A DNA stretch of 8,198 nucleotides, taken from assembly GCA_046727175.1 (NCBI GenBank), contig JBKPCD010000012.1:1-8198 (forward strand), in the 5' to 3' direction. Shown piece after piece: positions 1-5,794 of this stretch. Position 1 is the first letter of the stretch. Every line of letters begins with the position of its first letter. Made by a program: the position numbers and the translations under genes. The notes under the pieces were generated by a model that did not search any database, was not told the origin of the DNA, and worked only from the letters and a program-made list of their open reading frames with translations. The DNA comes from JBKPCD01 sp046727175. GTDB lineage: Bacteria; Acidobacteriota; Vicinamibacteria; Vicinamibacterales; 2-12-FULL-66-21.

Positions 1-1
1 G

Positions 2-310
2 ATCTGGGCAAGACACACACTTCTCAGCGATTCCTGGACGGCGCACGTTGAAGCGTTGGAAGCGGCCATTAGGGGCTTCAAGCCTGATGGGCAGTTGACG
101 ATCAACTGCGAAGTCGTATTTTTCGAGATACCCGGCGATGACCACCTTCACGTCAACGTGACGCATAGGTACGCGACCAAGGTGGTCAGTGGATGGGCAG
201 GACCAGGGAGTATCCCTGATGGATTTGTTCACAGCCGAACATTCAGTGATACGCCGCAGAGCGAGATGATGCGGCATATTCGGGACATGGTCTTTGCCCC
301 ACAGATCTGA
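2..310 (+). CDS. Hypothetical protein, 5'-partial at window edge
   Basis: The frame is open from base 2 to a TGA at 308-310, giving about 102 residues, and the beginning of the gene is probably outside the window. If it starts inside, the only candidate is a TTG at 56 (84 residues), which has no clear ribosome binding site. The translation looks protein-like: it mixes hydrophobic and charged residues with a beta-rich middle (VVFFEIPGDDHLHVNV) and a helical C-terminus (SEMMRHIRDMVF). I recognise no motif, signal peptide or membrane segment, and I cannot assign a family. About 200 bases without a convincing gene separate it from the next reading frame. It could be a real gene end or a chance open frame in GC-rich DNA. 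Confidence 0.4.
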   Translation: MWARHTLLSDSWTAHVEALEAAIRGFKPDGQLTINCEVVFFEIPGDDHLHVNVTHRYATKVVSGWAGPGSIPDGFVHSRTFSDTPQSEMMRHIRDMVFAPQI

Positions 311-511
311 AGCCGTAGCTGAACGGTACAAGGCTGGCGTAGTGGCGTCCTTCTCTTCAGGAGGAGGGAGAAAGGGCATGCCGTCGCGAAGATCTTCGAT
401 TGCGATCGCCCGCGGGGACCGGTTCCGCCATAGCCATGCGGCGCATCGTCGTACGTCGCGTGTCACGAGTGGTACCACTTTCACTTACGGTTGGACCGAC
501 GACAACACACG

Positions 512-947
512 ATGGCGATGGCTTCACGCCGGGCTCTCGCGTTCATTCGCAAGCACGGTGTCGTGCTTGAGTCCGCGCGCGGGCCCGTCCCGTCACTTGC
601 TGAGGTCATAGCTGGAGAGCCGCTTCGAGGTGGCTGGTGGTCTCATACGAAAAGTCATGAGATCTTTGCGGTGACGCGAGCGGTCCGCGGGAGCGACGAT
701 GTCCTCGTGTGTCGGCTGATCAAGGGTAAGATCACGTTTGTCCGCCGGCGGTTGTGGCCGCTCTTGTCCGAGCGGCGGGTCGGCTTCCCTCAGTTCACCT
801 CTCGCAGGTGCGAGAGGCCCACACGAGTTCGGGACGCCACGTGACCAAAGGAGTGCCGTCCCCCGATTGGGTTCCATCGAGCGTCCACGCAACGGCCCGA
901 ACTCTTTCGGAGGAAGCGGCGCTCGCAGGTTCACCTGGATCGAATAA
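512..947 (+). pseudogene. Frameshifted conserved hypothetical protein (about 145 residues when repaired)
   Basis: The first part reads from ATG 512 (or 518) as MAMASRRALAFIRKHGVVLE, continuing through RGPVPSLAEVIAGEP, WWSH, HEIFAVTRAV, DVLVCRL and RRRLWP. At base 760 the sensible reading jumps back one base and continues in another frame as ALVRAAGRLPSVHLSQVREA, then TSSGRHVTKGVP, WVPSSV and LSEEAALA. A second one-base jump near 925-935 would let it end as FTWIE and stop at 945-947. Without the jumps, the first frame drifts into low-quality sequence to 844 and the second runs on to 1173. From memory, small conserved hypothetical proteins have this order (HGVVLESARGP, AGEP, WWSH, VLVCRLVDGK, RRLWPAL, SGRH), but I know no function for them. 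Single-base losses in a GC-rich run fit either a decaying gene or a sequencing or assembly error. Confidence 0.68.
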
Positions 948-1247
948 AGAAACAGCCGCGGCCAAACGGTTGCCCGACGGTACCGGTGGCATTCGAGAGC
1001 GACGTTACCAATCCTGCATCGCCTATCCTGGCCATCGGAATACCAATCGCGGCGTTCGTCCAGCTGCTGCTGTTTATTGGACGGTTGCGCTGACGACGTC
1101 AGAGCAAGGATTGATGCTGTGCCGCTTAAACAACGAGCCACGCACTTCCCGTTGGCGATGGGCTCCGACCTAGTCTCGAGCGCGGAGGACCTTCATTCCC
1201 TTCCCTTCAAAGTCTGAGCGCAACCCGAAGACGAGGCCATGCCGAGA
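948..1247. other. Intergenic stretch with one weak small-ORF candidate (986-1093, plus)
   Basis: No convincing gene lies between the frameshifted gene and the small minus-strand gene. One thing stands out: a plus-strand frame ending at TGA 1091-1093 encodes a hydrophobic tail (PILAIGIPIAAFVQLLLFIG, then RLR) that would make a single membrane span. Its only nearby start is GTG 986, giving 35 residues, and there is no Shine-Dalgarno sequence before it. It may be chance or the end of a decayed membrane protein. The long minus-strand frame across 593-1141 has no protein-like features. Confidence 0.3.
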
Positions 1248-1391
1248 TTACGATGGATGCGAGGCACGGTACTCCGCGAGCCATTGCTCGCTCATCCAAC
1301 CGAAGTGGGCGGCCGGCAACGCGCCCGGCAGCCGGGCTTTCAGCATCACGGTCGCAGCCAAGATTATGAGAACGCCAAAGATCGTAAGCAT
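1248..1391 (-). CDS. Small single-span membrane protein, 47 aa
   Basis: This frame is usually hidden inside a longer call starting at 1511. The internal ATG at 1391 is preferred because the minus strand has AAGGGG (1404-1399) seven bases before it, and because the product then begins directly with a membrane segment. Residues 2-17 (LTIFGVLIILAATVML) form one transmembrane helix, followed by positive residues (KAR) and a short tail of about 28 residues containing HFGWMSEQWLAEYRASH. The helix-plus-charged-tail layout suggests an N-out/C-in small inner-membrane protein. No enzyme motif is visible. The tail motif GWMSEQWLAE looks conserved, and I have an unverified memory of similar small hypothetical proteins. 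It lies downstream of another small membrane ORF on the same strand (1746-1558), with about 165 bases between. Function unknown. Confidence 0.6.
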   Translation of the reverse strand: MLTIFGVLIILAATVMLKARLPGALPAAHFGWMSEQWLAEYRASHPS

Positions 1392-1557
1392 ATGTGCACC
1401 CCTTCGCAGGCATTGGTGCGTGCGTGGAACCACCTTCTCAGATCGCCCGCTAGCTGGCTGTGCGGCCGCTTCGCACACATCTGTTGGAGTCCTGAGCCAG
1501 CGTTCCGCCACTCAGCCATGTCCGCGCACGCACACGGATCTGAGCGCACGAAGCGAA

Positions 1558-1746
1558 TCAGCCACACCAGAGCACGGCTGTTCCCGGCCGTCGTGACTGG
1601 TAAAGTGACGAGGCCGCCCCCAGCAGCCCAATCACCGCCAGCGCGACCCCGGATGGGAGGGTCAGCGGCGCCGGACTCAGCGCAAAGAGGGCCAGCACGA
1701 CCGACGACCACCGCAATGCCGCGCGGTCGAAGGATGCACCAAACAT
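1558..1746 (-). CDS. Small hydrophobic membrane protein, 62 aa
   Basis: The ATG at 1746 is preceded on the minus strand by GAAGGGA (1757-1751), a good Shine-Dalgarno sequence with short spacing. The protein begins MFGASFDRAALRW. Two hydrophobic stretches follow: SSVVLALFALSPAPL (about residues 14-28) and SGVALAVIGLLGAASSLY (about 32-49). The end is basic (QSRRPG), and the last residues (TAVLWCG) look less typical. Two short spans with a proline-containing turn suggest a hairpin membrane protein. I do not recognise the family. It is the first of two small minus-strand membrane genes and is divergent from the Crp/Fnr gene at 2128, so the interval 1747-2127 could carry promoters for both directions. 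A frameshift near the C-terminus cannot be excluded. Confidence 0.5.
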   Translation of the reverse strand: MFGASFDRAALRWSSVVLALFALSPAPLTLPSGVALAVIGLLGAASSLYQSRRPGTAVLWCG

Positions 1747-2127
1747 TCAATCCCTTCGTCTCTTGGGATTCGGCTCTTAGCATTTCGCGTCGGGTACAAA
1801 AAGTGTGACACCTGGCTTCGACTGCGTCTGTCCCTTTGTGCACAGCGTCGGTCTCAAGCGTGAAGGAGCCTGAGAGGGGATGCGTCTTCACCGCCGACCT
1901 GCCGCGGCTCCCGGTTCCCGTCTTCGCGATGGTTGTAGTCTCGAAGCTCCAGACGGCCAAACGCACCGCCGCAAGGCAGGCCGCGCATCCGACGCTGCCC
2001 GGGAGCGGAGCCCTTTGTGATTGGCGAACTCTGGGCGTTTGTGTCAAGCTGAACGCAGCAGTGTCATATCTTGGCAGTTAACTCACGTGCAGGGAACGCC
2101 CTCTTCCGCGGAGGGCGGTAATGTGCG
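1747..2127. promoter_or_regulatory. Divergent intergenic region between small membrane gene and Crp/Fnr regulator
   Basis: This 381-base interval lies between a minus-strand start (1746) and a plus-strand start (2128), so both promoters should be here. No convincing gene is seen in it. Visible elements are a GTGTGACAC near-palindrome at 1803-1811, the 8-base palindrome TGTGCACA at 1837-1844, a direct repeat GTGTCA at 2041-2046 and 2061-2066 (20 bases apart, about two helical turns), and a hairpin at 2097-2117 over the ribosome binding site. I could not identify a clear -35/-10 pair. Assigning any of these as operators is inference. Confidence 0.4.
2097..2117 (+). promoter_or_regulatory. Leader hairpin covering the Shine-Dalgarno of the Crp/Fnr gene
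   Basis: CGCCCTC (2097-2103) and GAGGGCG (2111-2117) are perfect inverted repeats separated by seven bases. The 3' arm contains the purine-rich GGAGGG (2110-2115) that is the best ribosome binding site for the ATG at 2128. The stem would therefore hide the site when folded. This could set a low translation rate or respond to temperature or a trans factor. The structure is seen directly; the regulatory role is inference. Confidence 0.4.
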
Positions 2128-2787
2128 ATGGGCAAGTCGAAGCGCACACAGACGATCGCACCAGACGCCGGCGTACTCGATTGGACCGACGTGCGAACAC
2201 AGCGCGCCGAGTACGGCCCCGCAGCAATGATCTTTGCTCAGGGTGATCCGGCGACGAGCGTCATGTATGTCGAGAAAGGCACCGTGCGGCTCTCGGTCCT
2301 GTCGCACGCGGGAAGAGAGGCCGTGGTCGCCGTGCTCGATACAGGCCATTTCTTCGGTGAGGGGTGCCTTGCGGGCCAGTCGCTGCGGATGGCCACTGCG
2401 ACGGCAATGGCCCCGTGCACGATCTTAGGCGTCGAGAAGCAGGAAATGGTGCGGCAGCTTCACGCCAAGCCCGCGTTCGCGGATCGTTTCCTGACTCACA
2501 TGCTGACGAGGAACATCCGAATCGAAGAAGATCTGATCGACCAGCTCTTCAACTCGAGCGAGAAACGACTTGCTCGTACGCTCCTGCTGCTGGCGCGGTA
2601 CGGTGAACCCGAGGCGTCTCACCGCGCCCTTCCGAGAGTGTCTCAGGAAGTCCTCGCCGAGATGGTCGGCACGACCCGCTCGCGTATCAACTTCTTCATG
2701 AACAAGTTTCGGAAGCTCGGGTTCATCGACTACAACGGCGGCTTGAAGATTCACAACTCTCTTCTGACCGTTGTGCTGCGCGACTGA
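2128..2787 (+). CDS. Crp/Fnr family transcriptional regulator (paralogue 1), 219 aa
   Basis: This is a cytoplasmic DNA-binding regulator with the standard two-domain layout. Residues about 28-115 form the cyclic-nucleotide-binding-like beta barrel (IFAQGDPATSVMYVEKGTV, GREAVVAVL, FFGEGCLAGQ). Residues 117-159 form the long dimer helix (MLTRNIRIEEDLIDQLFNSS). Residues about 171-199 form the winged helix-turn-helix (VSQEVLAEMVGTTRSRINFF). The phosphate-binding FGE is kept, but the Arg-Ser pair that contacts cAMP in E. coli CRP appears as Arg87-Met88, so cAMP is doubtful as ligand. There is no Fnr-type N-terminal cysteine cluster, so an oxygen-sensing Fe-S cluster is unlikely. Length is normal for the family. 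ATG 2128 is the only sensible start; its GGAGGG site is about 12 bases upstream and lies in a hairpin. It is very similar to the regulator at 4403-5086. Its effector and targets are unknown. Confidence 0.93.
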   Translation: MGKSKRTQTIAPDAGVLDWTDVRTQRAEYGPAAMIFAQGDPATSVMYVEKGTVRLSVLSHAGREAVVAVLDTGHFFGEGCLAGQSLRMATATAMAPCTILGVEKQEMVRQLHAKPAFADRFLTHMLTRNIRIEEDLIDQLFNSSEKRLARTLLLLARYGEPEASHRALPRVSQEVLAEMVGTTRSRINFFMNKFRKLGFIDYNGGLKIHNSLLTVVLRD

Positions 2788-2852
2788 CCTCCAGCGAAGT
2801 CGCGCGATGGGGGCACGGCCGGGGCTAGCCGACCCAGCTGCGCAACGCCGTA

Positions 2853-3086
2853 CTAAAACTCCACACTCTCATCCCTCACGACGAACGGCGCTGCTGCTGT
2901 GCGGCTTTGATCCAGCTCGGTCTCAGCCTCGATTGCGCGCTCCTTGACATCCTCGGCGCCTCGCACGACCGTGCTCAGCGCTTTCGCATAGACGCCGCGG
3001 CCCTTCTGCTGAAGATCGTCAACTTCGTCGCCGACCCGCGTCGTGGCCTGTCAATATTCTTCCGCAGCGGCGTCGACATGTTCCAT
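2853..3086 (-). pseudogene. Broken helical (coiled-coil-like) protein remnant
   Basis: On the minus strand, upstream of a TAG at 2855-2853, a 66-codon open stretch (3050-2856) encodes a clearly protein-like amphipathic helix: QATTRVGDEVDDLQQKGRGV, then YAKALSTVVRGAEDVKERA and IEAETELDQSRTAAA, ending FVVRDESVEF. It has no start codon of its own. Immediately upstream is an in-frame TGA (3053-3051), and beyond that the same frame reads MEHVDAAAEEY from ATG 3086, which continues the helix pattern. The simplest reading is one gene interrupted by a nonsense codon. The original start may be further up: MISDTAR from ATG 3121 joins after a one-base shift. The composition resembles phasin-like or YtxH-like small helical proteins, but no family can be fixed. 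The plus-strand frame over the same bases (TTG 2907) is less convincing. Confidence 0.5.
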
Positions 3087-3175
3087 ATTGCACAGTGTCA
3101 CCGGGCCGTGTCGGATATCATCGTTTCTGAGTCACCGGCATAGCGAGGCCGCTCTCATCCAAGCGGAGGCCAACT

Positions 3176-3538
3176 ATGTCGCACGCGACTCTTCCCGTTT
3201 ATTCTTCACGTGTTTCTTTCGATAGGCAGTTCTGGCATCTCCTCGACGATGCGGTGTCCGGCATCCGGCGCAGCCGGCGCACGATCGCGCGCACAGCGAA
3301 TTGCCTGGAAATCGCGCAGCGATTTCTTGTCGAGTGCCGCGGGGCGCCAGCGTCGCACGCCTTTGCACATGAGCTGAGCAGTCTTCGGGCCCTGCTCAAA
3401 CGCGTCGGAGCGCAAGTCGCCGACGAGAGGACGGACCTCGGGATGGAAGCCGCGGAGCTCGATCGTCTGACCGTGGAGCTTCAACACAAGGGGTCGACCC
3501 GTGACTCGGGCTCGGTGAACGCTTTCAGGCACCCTTAG
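3176..3538 (+). CDS. Hypothetical protein, 120 aa, first of a two-gene unit
   Basis: ATG 3176 follows GGAGG (3165-3169) with six bases of spacing, a strong initiation site. The product is soluble, with no signal peptide or membrane span, and looks mostly helical: FDRQFWHLLDDAVSGIRRS, then RTIARTANCLEIAQRFLVE, HAFAHELSSLRALLKRV and MEAAELDRLTVELQ, followed by a disordered tail. Two cysteines (43 and 54) do not form a recognisable metal motif. I do not recognise the family. Its TAG stop overlaps the AGGAGG ribosome binding site of the next gene (start 3548), so the two are very probably co-transcribed and translationally coupled. The long opposite-strand frame (3206-3754) lacks a good ribosome binding site and looks like a shadow. 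Confidence 0.55.
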   Translation: MSHATLPVYSSRVSFDRQFWHLLDDAVSGIRRSRRTIARTANCLEIAQRFLVECRGAPASHAFAHELSSLRALLKRVGAQVADERTDLGMEAAELDRLTVELQHKGSTRDSGSVNAFRHP

Positions 3539-3547
3539 GAGGAAGAC

Positions 3548-3790
3548 ATGTCTGCTGCACGGGGGGATCGCAAACCTTGCACACGGACGGGATGTCCGGG
3601 CACGATGCAATTCGGTCGAGAACCGCTGCCCGCGAGACCGACGATGACGACTGTGGACGGTGAACGAGGCTGGGTCTGCAGCGAGAAAACCGAGCACTTC
3701 CAGCTCGCGTCCGCGCGACCGGCCGCCGAGTCGACCGCGAGCAACACTGCACACGCGAGCTGGGATGACGACGGGGGGACCGGCAGGTAG
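3548..3790 (+). CDS. Small zinc-ribbon-like protein, 80 aa
   Basis: Initiation is excellent: AGGAGG (3537-3542) five bases before ATG 3548, overlapping the stop codon of the upstream gene. The core is a short metal-site-like pattern: Cys11 and Cys16 (CTRTGCPGTMQF), then, after a loop of about 27 residues, Cys44 and His50 (GWVCSEKTEHFQL). C-x4-C followed by W-V-C-x5-H looks like a one-knuckle zinc ribbon, in which a Gly-Trp-Val-Cys strand is common. The remaining 25 or so residues are low-complexity, Ala/Ser/Asp-rich and probably disordered. From memory, small uncharacterised proteins with C-x4-C-x-G-T-M and WVC halves exist, but I know no function. It could bind RNA or a protein partner. Coupling to the 120-residue gene upstream suggests a shared job. 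Confidence 0.6.
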   Translation: MSAARGDRKPCTRTGCPGTMQFGREPLPARPTMTTVDGERGWVCSEKTEHFQLASARPAAESTASNTAHASWDDDGGTGR

Positions 3791-3990
3791 AACTCAAAGG
3801 CCGCGCGACGCGTTTCGTGGCGCATGTCGGCGCCCTTGGGACAATCGCTCTTGTCGGATCGCAGCTGCCCACTTGATTGAATAAGCGAGAGGGCTCGCGC
3901 CACAGCGCAACCTTCACCTCCTGCTGCAATCACTGCTTCTAATCTAGCGTGCTTGCGGAACACAGGGACCTACTCCGTCTTAATCCGGTC

Positions 3991-4371
3991 TTACTGGTGT
4001 TCTTGGCCGGAATTCGGGTCGAGCCTCTCCCGGTCCGCTCTATTCATTTGAGTTTCGATCCGCTCGATCTGCGTGACCAGCCGTTGCTGAACACCCATGG
4101 GCTCCGTCCACTGCCGCTCGCGAAGTTCGTCCAGCTTCACATGCAGAGCCATGATCTCCATCTCGGCTTTCAGATTCACCTCGTAGTCATGCTGCGCATC
4201 GAGCCGATCCTTTACTGCTTGTCGGTTCTGGCTCATGGTGATAATGGGGGCCTGCAAGGCCGCCAGGCACGAGAGCACGAGGTTGAGAAAGATGAATGGA
4301 TATGCGTCAAGCGGCCTGTCGCTCTCGATGTTGAGCACGACCCAGAGGCTGATACAGGCGACCGCCACCAC
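3991..4371 (-). CDS. DUF1003 family membrane protein, N-terminally shortened
   Basis: The translation is a strong match, from memory, to the DUF1003 family of small bacterial inner-membrane proteins of unknown function. It has a first span (VAVACISLWVVLNI), then the signature DAYPFIFLNLVLSCLAALQA, the second span running into PIITMSQNRQAVKDRLDAQ, then HDYEVNLKAEMEIMALHVKL and a charged coiled-coil tail ending in a stop at 3991. Family members usually carry tens of residues before the first span (a SWTFI-type segment). Here an in-frame TGA at 4392-4390 leaves only six codons before the GTG at 4371, with no Shine-Dalgarno sequence. It lies just downstream of the regulator gene ending at 4403, on the same strand. 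Either it is a truncated product dependent on read-through from that gene, or it is a pseudogene whose 5' end was lost at the junction. Confidence 0.72.
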   Translation of the reverse strand: MVAVACISLWVVLNIESDRPLDAYPFIFLNLVLSCLAALQAPIITMSQNRQAVKDRLDAQHDYEVNLKAEMEIMALHVKLDELRERQWTEPMGVQQRLVTQIERIETQMNRADRERLDPNSGQEHQ

Positions 4372-4402
4372 ACCAACGACGGAGATAGGTCACGTAGGAT
4401 CC

Positions 4403-5086
4403 TCAGTCGTGCAGGACGACGCTCAGCAGCGAGCTGTTGACTTTGAGCGGGTTCTCTCCGTTGTAGTCGATGAAGCCCAGCCTCTTGAATTTGTTCAGGA
4501 AAAAATTCACACGCGAGCGCGTCGTGCCGATCATCTTCGCAAGGGTTTCCTGTGAAATCTTCGGCACCAGGCGAACCGGCTTGTCCTGCTTCCCGTAACG
4601 CGCGAGCAGCAACAGCGTGCGCGCCAACCGTTTCTCGCTCGAGTTGAAGAGCTGATCGATCAAATCCTCCTCGATCCGGGTGTTGCGCGCCAGCATGTGT
4701 GCGATGAACCGGTCGGACATCGCATGCTGCTTGTGCAGCAACTGAACCATCTTGGCCTTGTCGATGAGCAGGATCACGCTCGGAGTAATCGCCGTCGCAG
4801 TCCCGATGCGTAGCGGCTGACCGGCGAGACACCCTTCGCCGAAGAACTCGCCTGGTCCGAGCATCGCCACCACGGCCTCTCTGCCGGTCTTCGACAGCAC
4901 CGACAGTTTCACGCCGCCCGTCTGAATGTACATGACATGCTTGCAGGCCTCGCCCTGCGTGAAGATGGTCTCGCCTCGCGCGTAATCGGCGATGGTCTTC
5001 GCAACTCCCGCCGAATCGAGAAACGCCTGCGCGTTGAACGCCGGCACTGTCTTGGCTGCGCCGTTGGACGGTTTTCGAGGTTCCAT
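4403..5086 (-). CDS. Crp/Fnr family transcriptional regulator (paralogue 2), 227 aa
   Basis: The domain order matches the plus-strand paralogue. A barrel domain spans about residues 36-121 (IFTQGEACKHVMYIQTGGVK, FFGEGCLAGQ), the dimer helix runs through residues 137-165, and the winged HTH is at about 178-206 (ISQETLAKMIGTTRSRVNFF). The 29-residue dimer-helix segment is identical in both proteins. FGE is present, but the cAMP-contact serine is Ile94, and there is no Fe-S cysteine cluster, so the ligand is unknown. I chose ATG 5086 because the longer frame from 5182 adds a poor, unconserved leader and family length fits 227. The ribosome binding site is weak. A GTGTCATGCTTGGC motif directly precedes the start and is nearly shared with the leader of paralogue 1. 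The DUF1003 gene follows on the same strand. Confidence 0.92.
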   Translation of the reverse strand: MEPRKPSNGAAKTVPAFNAQAFLDSAGVAKTIADYARGETIFTQGEACKHVMYIQTGGVKLSVLSKTGREAVVAMLGPGEFFGEGCLAGQPLRIGTATAITPSVILLIDKAKMVQLLHKQHAMSDRFIAHMLARNTRIEEDLIDQLFNSSEKRLARTLLLLARYGKQDKPVRLVPKISQETLAKMIGTTRSRVNFFLNKFKRLGFIDYNGENPLKVNSSLLSVVLHD

Positions 5087-5489
5087 ACGCCAAGCATGAC
5101 ACGCGACGGGGCCATGGACGTGTGCACAAGAGAACACCCCCCTTATGGCCGGGCTCCATGACCTGGAGAGACGAGCATCCATGCGAGCAGCGCCTCTTGA
5201 CCGGCCGAGATTTCACCGAGCAGGATCGACAGCGGTCATGGACAGTCGCGTGTCGCCGGAGCAGTGCGCGAGCAGTGGTTTGGCTTGAGTGACGCTGAGA
5301 ATATGGTGAGGCCCTGAATTAAGCGGGCAATGTTCAGAAAGGGACAGACAACGGCCTGCACCGCTGTTAGCCTGCACATGTGGAGTTGGCGCGATTCTGA
5401 CCGCGAAGAGCCGAATCGCCATCGGTTCGTCACGCGTCAGTGGACTCCATGACGCGGGGCCGCGATCGCCAAAACACACAGGAGAGAAA
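5087..5489. promoter_or_regulatory. Divergent intergenic region between regulator 2 and a small membrane peptide
   Basis: About 400 bases separate the minus-strand regulator start from the plus-strand peptide start at 5490. No convincing gene is seen in it. It contains GTGTCATGCTTGGC on the minus strand (5102-5089) next to the regulator start and the palindrome TGTGCACA (5121-5128), 35 bases upstream of that start. The same 8-mer occurs at 1837-1844 upstream of the other regulator. A 24-codon frame from ATG 5378 (MWSWRDSDREEPNRHRF) has no ribosome binding site and is probably chance. No clear sigma-70 promoter was identified. Confidence 0.35.
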
Positions 5490-5573
5490 ATGGACACGAC
5501 CACTTTGCTCGTCATCGTCCTCGTGGTGCTGCTGCTCGGCGGCGGCGGATATTTCTACAGACGTAGGATTTGA
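5490..5573 (+). CDS. 27-aa single-span membrane peptide
   Basis: ATG 5490 is preceded by AGGAGAGAAA, an ideal Shine-Dalgarno sequence and spacing. The product is MDTTTLLVIVLVVLLL followed by GGGGYFYRRRI and stop. It has a short polar N-terminus, one 13-16 residue hydrophobic helix, a glycine hinge, an aromatic belt and a basic end, which is the classic layout of a tiny inner-membrane protein with its C-terminus in the cytoplasm. From memory, very similar peptides (hydrophobic helix, GGGG, aromatic/basic tail, related in style to DUF3309) are widespread in soil Proteobacteria and Acidobacteriota and have no assigned function, though some are stress-induced. It stands alone, upstream of the decayed cytochrome and ftsH. 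It is far below normal gene-caller length limits, so it is easily missed. Confidence 0.75.
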   Translation: MDTTTLLVIVLVVLLLGGGGYFYRRRI

Positions 5574-5794
5574 GCAGCTTCGAGTCGGAAGCGCTGGTGC
5601 ACGACGACTAGCTTCCACGCTTGAGAGTTGCAGTAGAGTGCTGCTGCGATGACGCGCTACGCGCGCCTGCATCGACAGACGAGGCGGGAGCGCGTCAGTG
5701 CCCTCGTGCCCGTAGGATTCGCGGAAGCCGGCGCGTTCATGTTCGTGAGGATAAGTGCGACAGGCGAAGAGCTACGGCTCCTCACGTCTAAGGA

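Noticed and set aside
593..1141. 182-codon minus-strand open frame
   Set aside because: Antisense to the frameshifted conserved gene, with no protein-like segments and no ribosome binding site.
1854..1988. 44-codon minus-strand frame (MRGLPCGGAFGRLELRDYNH...)
   Set aside because: No ribosome binding site and no recognisable features. The middle looks slightly protein-like but not enough to call.
1364..2047. 227-codon minus-strand open frame
   Set aside because: Low-quality, Cys/Arg-rich translation with no motif. The other frames at 1248-1391 and 1558-1746 have ribosome binding sites and membrane helices and explain the region better.
3915..3922. Perfect AGGAGGTG on the minus strand, possible start of a gene into 3535-3900
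   Set aside because: The frames that follow (TTG or GTG starts) give unconvincing proteins and overlap the better-supported zinc-ribbon-like gene. Probably a leftover or chance site.
4233..5216. 327-codon minus-strand open frame overlapping regulator 2
   Set aside because: It is a shifted-frame shadow: Arg/Ala/His-rich, no domains, and the other frame over the same bases is a clear Crp/Fnr protein.
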